Source: Isoetes taiwanensis (taxonomy: Eukaryota; Streptophyta; Lycopodiopsida; Isoetales; Isoetaceae). From it: 64,000 nt of DNA. The DNA is taken from assembly GCA_021234155.1 (NCBI GenBank), contig JAJEKV010000036.1, positions 3,092,996 through 3,156,995 of the forward strand, written 5' to 3'. Below are positions 55,005-64,000 of this stretch, one piece after another (position 1 is the first letter of the stretch; each line of letters begins with the position of its first letter). Position numbers and translations under genes: made by a program. The notes beneath the pieces were generated by a model that was not told the origin of the DNA, searched no databases, and saw only the letters and a list, made by a program, of their open reading frames with translations.

Positions 55005-57557
55005 GTGCTGGTAAGGTGCTATAACTTCAAAAAGTTGGGTAGGTTAAGCAAAAAAGCACCCGATATAGAGCTAGAATCATTTGAGGACAACATTCAGGCT
55101 CAATTCAAACGAAAAAAGAAGTATACTTACACAAATAGGATTCCAAGAGAGCCCAAGGGAAAAAGCAAAGAGGAATGGCTATGCTCAACAAGTTCCATCA
55201 ACAAGTTTATGAAGTCAAGCTGCTGCAAAAATACTTGCAACAAGAAACTTACCAAGCATCAAGTACGTGAATTAAGAAAAGAATTTTTATCCCAACCATA
55301 CAATGCAAGGGTTACGTTTTTTGACGTGTTGAGTGTGACTTACACAGAGAAGGAGAGGATGTGATAGTGCTCAAGGGGATGGAATTCCCAATGCTGGGTG
55401 GCGCATGGCTTTAGGTATCGGTACCAACATTTTACAATTGGAGAAAGAGATATGAAGCGGTGGAAAGGTAGTCAACATGGTAATACTCGGCTCTAAGAAG
55501 CCTAGATCCACTACACCGCCACCGAATGTGTGCTAGATGCGATTCATTCAGAGAATGTCCGAAAGTATTTTCCATAGGAGGAAAAGAGGTAGAGATGATG
55601 TAAGAGAAAATGTACGCAAGCTTTCTTCCATTCTTAATAAGAAGCTTATACATAAAGAAGTTGGTGCGATGCAAATGAAGAGCTTACAGAACAACTATAG
55701 CCTTGAACTCTTTTATAGTATATGGAAAAGGGAATTTTCAGATGTTAGCATTGCAAAAAAAAATACAGCCTTCTCTAAATGCAACATCCAAAGTGGTAAT
55801 TAAGCAAAAGCTAGAAAAAACAAAAGATACAAGAGAGAGACGTAAATCTTGCAATTCAATGTTCGCCTCATATGCTAGCTTAACGTTCTTGCGTAAGTCA
55901 ATATTGGCATTGAGAGCATTGTCACATCGGTCTCCGAAAAATCATCTATGTATAATACATGATAAGATGGATCAGGTTAAGACTTTAGTGCCTAGAAGTC
56001 ATCATCTAGCAAAATCAGATGGAGAGGTGATCGCTTGAAGAGCAGTTTGACATGAGCTCGACTCATGGGCATGGTGGTCGTCGTGCCTATGGTCATTTCT
56101 CACTTGATTTATGGAAAGATGATTCAAACTTCCACATTGGTTCACTTTCTAGGATATTGCATAACTTGGAGTTGGTACAAGAGGACAAGATAGGTGACTT
56201 ATGTGGAAGTAAGCCCGCAGATTGCAAAATGGATGCAAGCAATCAAGGATACCAATCCTTTGAAGAACAAACTTGCTTCTATGGCGGAAGTATTGCCAAA
56301 TGCTTCAACTACAACGAATCCTGAGGGTGTTCAACCCTCTCCCCCAAATCTCTATTTGCAACTTGATAATGCATCGTGGGCAAAAACAAAAAATAGGTAT
56401 GTCTTTTCATACTTGTCTTATTTGACTTGGCTTAAGGTCTTTGATGAGATCCAAGTGGGCTTTATGATGGTCGCCACACCCATGATGATATTGATGCTTT
56501 ATTTGGAAATTTTTCAACCTTGATGAGTTCATCGATGATTTGACACTACCAGTAGCTACTTTACTTGTTCAAAGCCAGTGCAATGCAAAATCTCCAATTC
56601 CATACTTTATTGATGAAGTTCCAAATTGGAAGGCTTTTGTGAAGGGATTCATCCCCTCGATAAGAGCCAATGCCCGTTGGGCATAATTGAACCATTGCTC
56701 TTCAAATTTAAAATGGCAAGAGATTGGCCTGTTATGCAATACAAAATCGCCCTACACATAAAGAGTGGCTTCCAAAGCAGATTCTCCACGAAGTTAGAAT
56801 GTGGAAAAAGGATGAACATGGTCAGCCAATGCTACCAAGTGGTGTGCCACAAAATATTCCTCCTAGACCAACATTGAAGGATCTTCCGGGTTGAAGGATA
56901 GCATCAACAAATACATCTCCCTATGGAAGGACATATGTAAGAATCAAGAAAGTAGCTTGTTTGCAAGGCAATACACGGCAAAGTGTTGAGTATTGGAGCC
57001 AAATTTTATTATCTCTTTGGAGGATGTTGCTCCAGACGTCCTCAAATTGATGCATTTTGGCCACAAACAAGACAAGCTCCTCTAGAACAAACAAAGATTT
57101 GTTCCGCAGGTCGACGATATCTGCCTTGGTCACGCGACCTTTACCATCTTATTGTGGCCCGCCGATGGCCGTCTAGTGTTGCCTCTTGAGGAGTTTGATC
57201 CTCACGCATATGTGACAAAAGGGTATGTTTGTTCTAGTCGGACACGGAGATGATAACACTGCCACTTGGTTAGGATATGCAGAGGAGAATGCTGTTCTTG
57301 ATCCAGAATCTACATATTTTGGTCATATTTTTGTATCGTGGTGGAAGCCTACTGGAGGGGACTACAAAGACTGCTTAACTAAGCGTTGGCGGCCTAATCC
57401 TTCCGATCCTTCAAGGTACAAGAATTTAGATGCTACATTATGCTTGGGATGCCAATGGCAAGAGGCCGAAAACAGTCCAAATTCTGAAATATATTGTAGA
57501 TATGTGGAAAGACATAGCACATTGTTCATCTTAATACATGAGATCTTGTACTTGTAA
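55005..57557 (+). pseudogene. Element C: HTHDDID-type transposase-like gene (DUF7869-like), decayed
   Basis: Plus-strand pieces in order: KLTKHQVRELRKEFLSQPYN (about 55240-55300), Cys-rich residues just before it (SSCCKNTCNK), a basic region (HRRKRGRDDVRENVRKL, 55570), then SLTFLRKSILALRALSHRSP (55875-55935). Next are LCIIHDKMDQVKTLVPR (about 55945-55995), STHGHGGRRAYGHFSLDLW (56055-56112), LQLDNAS...KNRYVFSYLS (56356-56415), and VGFMMV followed after a one-base shift by RHTHDDIDALFGNFSTLMSS (about 56470-56530). Then come YFIDEVPNWKAF and DWPVMQYK. The C-terminal part (57230-57500) has WLGYAEENAVLDPESTYFGH and FVSWWKPTGGDYKDCL, a BAH- or chromo-like region. The D-K-M-D, L-D-N and H-T-H-D-D series matches what I recall of a widespread plant, algal and animal transposase-like family; the acidic residues may be catalytic. 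Multiple frameshifts mean it is dead. Confidence 0.72.
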
Positions 57558-57569
57558 TACATATCACTA

Positions 57570-58165
57570 CCACCCCAAAACTGGGTCCACATGTTGTTTT
57601 TCAGTGTCTTTTTTGCAGAAAAACAATACCAAAAAACTACGTGTTGTTTTTTGTCCGGATTTGCTAGAAATGACGTGTAGTTTTTAGCAAAATTTTTATA
57701 CGTGTGGTTTTTGTTGCCAAAAGTCTACGCATATAGTTTTGTCAAAATTATCTACACGTAGGAATTTACTACATATTGTTTTAAAAGTAGACGTAGTTTT
57801 CAAGTGTTGCTTTTTTAAAAAGTAGACATGTGGTTTGTAATAAAACTTAAAGGTCCACATGTTGTTTTTAACTGTTGTTTTGCCAAAAATCAACCCTAAA
57901 AAACCACACAGAGGATTTTGTCCGTCTTTGCTAGAAACTACACGTGGGTTTTTTGTTTTTCTTTTAATTATGTTGTTTCTAAGTGTTGGCTTCTTCAAAA
58001 CGTGATATGTGCTTTTAAGAAGCAATGTGTTTTTTCAGAAATAGTTGTTGTTTTTTAGTATTGTTTTACATAAAATGCACATGTGGTTTTATAGAAAGAA
58101 ATATTTTTAAGTGTTGTTTTTTCAATAAACGACATGTCAAATATTTATTTTTAAATGTTGTTTTT
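57570..58165. repeat. Array of short ACRTGTKGTTTTT-like repeats (subterminal)
   Basis: About a dozen copies of a 12-13 base motif such as CACATGTTGTTTTT, ACGTGTGGTTTTT and ACATGTGGTTTTA, spaced about 25-70 bases, plus three AAGTGTTG(T/C)TTTTT units. A few copies are inverted (AAAAACCACAC). The array starts right after the last codons of element C, as transposase-binding subterminal repeats often do. Confidence 0.75.
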
Positions 58166-60932
58166 TCAATAAACAACATAGTTAAATAACATGGCATTAA
58201 AAAGAAAACAATATGCTGAATATTTGAAAATTGTATTATTTTTTACCATAATATCCAAATAACTATTGTCTTCAAGCATTGTTTAGTTATTTTTACAATT
58301 GTTGTAATGTATTAAAGTTGTTTTTTAGATCTATGTTTTTAGGCTAATGGTGTTTGCATTTGGTTAAAATGCAGGTTATTGCCACCATTCTTGTTTAGCA
58401 TGCTTTATAGCCTTAGAATCACAGCAGATAAATTACTCCATATCTATTTGTTTAGCATAATGTATGTTTGTTTACCATTCTTTTTGAATTATTGTATTAC
58501 AACCAAGATCGAGGTTAAATACTCCACAAATAAAAAAAACTCTGATTGGTTCTACCATTTCCATGGATTTCGGCCTTAAAATCTGTATTTACAGAGCCCA
58601 ACTCTGTAATTACACATCCAGTTTGGGAATACATATCATAAGTACTGCATTGCATTCATCTAAAAGAATGACATTAATTCTCTCCTGCTGGATCGATCAC
58701 CACACAACACTGCTATACATTTGATTCAATTTGTGAATCAAGTAGGGAAAGCCGAAGGCAAAAGAGCCAAATATGAATAAATCCTAAATCCGATGCATGA
58801 ATCTGCAAAAAAAAGGATTAATCAGCGCAGTCTTTGAGGATAGAAGAAATCTGGAAGCATCAGACTGTATAAGAATAATAAAAATGTTTCTGAGAACTGT
58901 GATGATTTTGAAACAATAAAATCTTTGACAAATTGAAAAACTGCAGAAATGAATGAATAAGATTTTAGAAAATTGAAAACGGTTCATACCTGATCGATTC
59001 ATAGGAGAAAAATGCGAGTCAAATTGACGGGTAGGCAGAGCTAGGAGTGAAAGAACCAGTTATCGGAGTAGAGGAAGAAGAGGCAGAGATTTAGCAAGAA
59101 AAAGAAGGAGGATGTTTTCTTTCCTTCATCTCAGAAACAATGCCTCAAGCTTTAGCCTGGAGCTCACGAACTTCGTGAAGATTAAACTGAACTGCCCAGC
59201 TCCAAACGGATTTGCCATGTACTTCATACGCAGCTCCAAACGGATTTGCCATGTACTTCCAATCAGAGCAAGAACATGGCGCCTGAGGATGAACTGTCAC
59301 AGATGAATGATCTGGACGGAATCGTCTGCTACTGACGAATGAACATGGCGCCAAGGAATATCTGTTCCCGCCAAGCAGAACAGAGAATGAAACGGCCAAT
59401 GAGATAGAAGGACCTGGATCGACATCCCAGCCCTTGATTCGTCTTTGATCTAACGGCTATCCAATGCATTGAAAAAACACAAAAAAAGTTTTCTCCAATT
59501 GCTCTTAGTTCTAGTTGCAGTGGTTCTATGTTTGTTGCACCCTTTTTTGTATTTCGTTTTGAGACTAAAACTTCTTACATGGCAAATTGAACTTTAAATG
59601 CCATCAATTTTGTAACAAATCATGCCATTGCAATGCGGACTAGAAAAGAAGCGGAGATTAGAAGCGGGAAAGGAAGGAGATAGAATGGGTTGAAAAAACA
59701 CAATGCATGGATCAAATTTGAGTTGTTAATCTCGGCCGTTAACGCCAAGGAAAGTTGGTGTGCGTTCTTGTTTGTAGTCCAATAATAGATTGCCACGTGG
59801 TGATCATTCTATCCAAGAATGAAAAATGGATGCAGCATTCTGGAACGATGGCAGGCTGCTGATGGATTTGCCATCGCCATAAGAAGGAAGCGCCAAGGCC
59901 ACCAATAGCAAAAAGCACGTGCAGGCCCTATTCAATCCGATTATGGCCAAGCTCTAACAGTGTGGGGCAAGGCGACATCATCTCTGAATGTTAGACCTGA
60001 AAGATTGAACAGCATCCATTGGTTATGGCAGAACAGATATTTTCGTGGCTATGGCATTTTTTCGATCCAAGAAGCTATAGAAACATGCAAAATTAGGGCC
60101 AAGATTTTGGGCAGGGCAGAAGTAGCGATGGAGGGGCTATGGGGCTTCAAAGCTGGAGCTAATCCGGCAGCGGCTTGGCAAATCCGACAACAGGGACGCA
60201 AATCCGGCAGCTCATCGCCATAGTCAGCAGCAAGGAAGCAAATCCTGCAGCAACAATCAACATACGAAAATGAGCGCCATACAAAAATAAGGGCCAAGGG
60301 AAGGAACGTCCACAAACACAAATGGCAGACCAATAGCATGATAGGGCCTGGATCGAAATCTAAGCCGTTCATCTCCATCGTTGAATCAGATACATTTTCG
60401 TAACATTATCAAAAACGTATTTTAATTCTAAATATCCTTACATACCATAGGTTAGGATCCATGTTTCTGGTGTAGGACTTGGCTTGCTCCATGCTTTAAG
60501 TGCACTACCCTTGCACTTTCCCATGAGCCAACAATCTGCATGGGTCTATGCTCCTGTATAGGTTCCTTCGAACAAAACTAACCTGCAACATCAGGTCCTA
60601 TATCTGCCACTATACATTTCCCATGAGTAAACATCTTGCATGGGTCTCCAACTCAACATAGCGTTGACATCATGCAACAATAATCTGCATGTCTAAACAT
60701 AACAATCATCCAAATATTAAATTATAAAAAATGACACACCTTAAGGTTTTAACGATGTGCCATCTTGCTATTTAAGTTGTACATGTGTCATGTTTCATGT
60801 TTCTGAACAGTACAAGGGAAAACAATGGATCCATTATTTTCCTTGCAAATGTTGGTTCTCAGAAAATCCTTTTGGGACGAATTCCAAATTCCAAGTTCAT
60901 GGTCAGGCTTAGCAAGAATAACCTAACTAGCA
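58166..60932. other. No supported gene; several short duplications
   Basis: Includes a 34-bp tandem duplication (CAGCTCCAAACGGATTTGCC at 59197 and 59231), repeated GCAAATCCGGCAGC-like phrases (60150-60255), and two related phrases starting CCTGGATCGA (59413 and 60350). The latter resemble the right subterminal part of Helitron 3. Positions 60450-60660 hold diverged repeats of TTTCCCATGAG...TGCATGGGTCT that recur at about 63550, beyond Helitron 3. Confidence 0.45.
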
Positions 60933-60942
60933 CTAGAAAAGT

Positions 60943-60959
60943 GCCCACCTTTGGTGGGC
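60943..60959 (-). terminator. Helitron 3 3'-terminal hairpin
   Basis: Perfect 7-bp stem with a 3-base loop, followed by ACTTTT and CTAG. The same layout as the end at 43149-43176. Confidence 0.85.
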
Positions 60960-62987
60960 TTTGCATTTTCTGTTGTAAGGATTTTATAATAGCTCATGTG
61001 GTTCTTGTTGTATGACATAGATTGTGTGATAGCTCAAGATGATTCTTATTGTGTGTCACATTCGATACAACTCTTGTTGAAACGATCTTTTGGTAGTCTA
61101 TAACGACTTCCCTTGGTAGTCCATAACAACTTCACTGATAAAGTAAAGTGCATTGTGTAGTTTCTTGGTTGCAGTTTATTGGATGATAAGAAAGATTTTC
61201 TAACAAAATCAATCTTTAAAATAAAAAGTCCGTTATATAGGATAACCACAGGTATACAAACATCACCGCAAGTTCTACCCTACACTAAGTGCTTGAGAAC
61301 TGCATAGACAGGCCTTTTGCAATCTTTTATCATATAGACAGGCCTTTTGTTGCCTGGTTTCCATTCAGTTAGCCCAATAATAATAAGAATAAAAACCATT
61401 TAGACAAAGTTGACATACAATCTGCCCTTAACTTCTTCTATTTAACTTGAGGTATAAGGCATCAACTAGAATTCGTCCCTTCACCTTCATGTCAAACTTA
61501 AACTTTCATCTTGGACCTATAACAACTGAGAATAATTGTAAATATAAAAGGAAGAAAAGAACTCCAGTAGCAAACGGATGTGCTGAGATTTACACATAGG
61601 TATGTCAGGCTTCAAAATTTACTTGAAATAGTTGAAGCTCAACTATAAAGAAATTAAGACAGCCATCATGAACATGATAATAGAATGACCATGTGAGATT
61701 TAAATCAACCTTATTGGATCTCAGAAAAATGATTCTATAAATACAAAAAAGGATGATTGCTTCAACATTTGTTATGAAGCAATGACTACTGTAATATGGC
61801 ATTGAAGATCGATGGAGCATGCGCATGACCATCTTTAATTGGAACTCCAATACAGTTGCTAATTGCTAACTGATTTCCTGCAGGGAGTTTGACAAAGCCA
61901 TGCCAAATTTTGAAAATATCTATTCCCTTAATGGCACCATGGTTCCTGACATGATCAATGCAATGTACATGTAGAGAACATTAAGTTATACGAACTATTT
62001 AGCATGCATGGCTAATAATAATGTTGGGAGATTTTAGCCTGTCATATTTTTAAATCGGCGGTGCCTACTTTTAATGTTTTAACCATTCTTTTAATGCATC
62101 TAAAAAAACAAACATACACGATCGCAATGGCCAAGGTAACTTAACAACTCCAGTGATTCGCCAACTGTAACAACTCCAGTGTAACTCCAATGACTGCCAA
62201 CTGTAACGCATGTTTTCAATCTGCAAAAAACAGTGCAGAATCTAAGAATCTAACAAAGCACCATAAACCTTAAAGAGGCAGAACTATTTTGAAGCATCTG
62301 AGACCTTGCATGTTCCGACAAATCTTGGGGACAACCAAATCTCTATGCCGCTCCACCAATTACACAGGGGTGTGTCCATATTAGGGCTTTTGTCTACATG
62401 AACCATTATTTCTGCTTGTACATTAACCAATTGTCTCTTCTACAGGGTCAAATAATAACGTATCTAACTCAGATCAGTAAAGTTCTAATTTATCTCCATC
62501 CCCATGGGTAATCTGCAAATCTCGTGCAACAAAACTTGGCTCTTAATTAACTACTGATGCTACTTTTAAGTACCAAGAAATATAAGAGAAAATAGAGCAC
62601 CTTATCAACTTTTTCTTTGCATTAGATCCGATTACCTCTCCTTCAAATGCTTGCCGTCAAACAACTTCCTCGGCTTCTTTCCCTTCAATTTAATTCCAAG
62701 GTCAAGAAACGAAAGTTAACAGAGGACGCAACGATTGATTTTAGTTGTTCCAGGATCGCTTCTTCAGGTGCTCCAAATTCATATTTGATCGATTCCAATA
62801 TGGAAAAAGCCTCGTGTCCTTACACAACACAGCTAAAACCAAACCCTAAGATCAAGAACATGATAGGAGAAATTCCACAGCATCGTTGCTCTGAGCTACC
62901 ACAGTTCTTCAAATCAAAGAAGCGGCAACCACGGTTCTTCTGAGCCTCTACTCGGATACGATGCCAAATCCCAGGTATGAAGTTAAC
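60960..62987. other. Interior of Helitron 3, no clear gene
   Basis: AT-rich, with short duplications such as TAGACAGGCCTTTTG (61306 and 61336) and a CTCCAGTG/CCAACTGTAAC pair near 62147-62200. Open frames look random. Confidence 0.5.
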
Positions 62988-63140
62988 CTTGAAGCTGCTG
63001 AGCACACTCAAAATTATGTACATGACGGCATCATTGCGCAGTTTTGGGGCAGCACGTTTTGCATCCTGCTTTGGCATCTGAAGCAGCTCGGGCCCTAACC
63101 AAGAAGAGCTCCACAATTTGCGGCACTCTGGGCGATCCAT
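62988..63140 (-). pseudogene. First-exon-like segment in Helitron 3, unknown
   Basis: A minus-strand ATG (63138-63140) opens exactly 51 codons to a possible donor (AAG then GTTAAC) at 62987. The peptide contains PECRKLWSSSWLGPELLQMP and KRAAPKLRNDAVMYIILSVL, which looks like natural protein. The frame stays open past the donor for 55 more codons with poorer composition. I do not recognise the family. As it lies near the Helitron's 5' end and in the same sense, it could be a captured gene start. Confidence 0.4.
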
Positions 63141-63298
63141 GGCCGATCCATGGTTTAGCTAAGCTAACAAATCTAAACGAAAAAAAAAACCTAAACCGTG
63201 ACTGAATCTTAGCCCTTAGATCGATGTCGAAAAATTTGAACCGCCCGATCTAGGGCGAGATTCAAGACAGACATACACAATAATTTTATAATATAGGA

Positions 63299-64000
63299 TG
63301 ACATCTTATGTGGAGGTCAACATCCCTTACTATTAGTGCCATGTAGAACCTCTTACTAATTTAATCTGATTTAATCAGATCCATGCCAAAATCAAGTGAG
63401 AAAGCAATGGACCATGGCAGACTAGAAAATGAGATTATAGAATATTACCATTTAAAATAATGTCAACGGATTAATGTCAATGGGCCAAGCTCCATGTTCA
63501 TGGTAGGGCTTAACTGTACCATGTCTTACGCCTGCTATACCTGCATTTTCCCTTGAGAAAATATCCACATGGGTCTGAAAATCAAAATCCCCATGTCAAA
63601 GTATTGTGCATGCTCCAGTTAGTTCCAGGCATCAGGATGCAAGGTCTTAGCTCAACCCTATTTATTTAGAGGGAGGTAAAAGGTTGCAACACCGTGGGCA
63701 ACACCCACTAGCAGTAATAACAGCAAGTTATGGTATCAGTGCTTGGACCAAGCTTTGTAGGGATATTCCCCTCCATATTAAATATCCAAAGCCATGCATC
63801 TAAGACTTATACAGAGATACCATTAACCTGGAAGCATGCTTTGCTTAGTAACTTTGGACTTGCCATTTTCTCCTATTAATGCAATTGCCAGGCACAAAGG
63901 TTAGAAGGTTCAACTCTGTTTAGCATCCTGCCCACATGTATATCAATAATAATGAAGGTTCAACTCTGTTTATCATCATATGGTAAAGCCCACATGTATA
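63299..64000. other. Right flank, repeats only
   Basis: Repeats of TTTCCC(A/T)TGAG and CATGGGTCT link this to 60450-60660 across Helitron 3. A tandem repeat beginning AGGTTCAACTCTGTTTA occurs at about 63907 and 63955. At 63732 a phrase TGGTATCAGTGCTTGG resembles the initiator-Met tRNA primer site of Copia elements for its first nine bases only. No gene is seen. Confidence 0.45.

Larger units (their letters stand above)
60933..63298 (-). mobile_element. Helitron 3 (non-autonomous)
   Basis: Read on the minus strand it begins at 63298 with TCCTATATTATAAAATTATT and ends with CTAG (60933-60936). A perfect 7-bp hairpin (GCCCACC, loop AAA, GGTGGGC; 60943-60959) precedes the end. The flanking bases are A at 60932 and T at 63299 on the plus strand, as expected. 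Length is 2366 bp. Near the 5' end an inverted repeat (CGCCC...GGGCG around 63242-63257) forms a possible subterminal hairpin. It holds one exon-like segment and no Rep/helicase. An alternative 5' end with a similar start (TCCTATATAACGGAC) lies at 61242, which would make a 310-bp element with the same 3' end. Confidence 0.75.

Noticed and set aside
63690-63750. GTGGG-CAACA-CCCAC hairpin followed by TAG, and TGGTATCAG primer-site-like phrase
   Set aside because: The hairpin directly abuts the TAG without the usual spacing of a Helitron end. The primer-site match stops after nine bases, and no LTR pair or Copia coding sequence is nearby.

Overview
The window looks like nuclear DNA of a land plant with a large, repeat-rich genome. 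It carries fragments of plant-specific families (NAC, WRKY, BAHD acyltransferase, a pentatricopeptide-repeat protein), Helitron ends of the plant type, a decayed LINE reverse transcriptase and plant-type DNA transposases. A gymnosperm or fern would fit, but the sequence alone does not fix the lineage. I see no intact host gene, rRNA, tRNA or CRISPR array. Nearly everything recognisable is a mobile element, or a piece of a host gene carried in or lying between mobile elements.

Layout. Positions 1-13602 are mostly featureless, with one plausible terminal exon on the minus strand (4984-5194). Positions 13603-29278 hold a head-to-tail series of Helitrons, all on the minus strand. Two are well bounded (19575-24014 and 24015-29278) and abut with no base between them. 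A third, older unit probably lies to their left (about 13603-19574). They carry the start of a BAHD acyltransferase gene, a duplicated exon-like pair, and a NAC-domain fragment broken by a 22-bp duplication. No Rep/helicase gene is visible, so these units look non-autonomous. Positions 29279-34064 hold decayed PPR and WRKY gene pieces on the plus strand.

Positions 34069-43078 are a 9.0-kb DNA transposon with perfect 30-bp terminal inverted repeats, subterminal repeats, a GGTA flank on both sides and two convergent decayed genes. It seems to be inserted in another Helitron whose 3' end follows at 43149-43176. Positions 43497-44460 are arrays of short repeats, followed by an unrecognised coding-like stretch (44640-45730). 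A LINE reverse transcriptase remnant occupies about 46390-48075. Positions 48450-51830 hold a second, decayed relative of the 9-kb element's transposase, and 53197-54611 a charged, coiled-coil-like gene on the opposite strand. Positions 55005-57557 hold a different transposase with an HTHDDID motif, followed by a dense array of short repeats (57570-58165). A further Helitron lies at 60933-63298.

The most informative signals are the seamless Helitron tandem, with traces of older decayed Helitron ends, and the 9-kb inverted-repeat element. The transposase of that element (W-S-D-G ... Q-F-K, then S-S-H-G-K-G ... H-D-G) I could not place in a named superfamily. All gene calls are partial or broken and rest on motifs read by eye.
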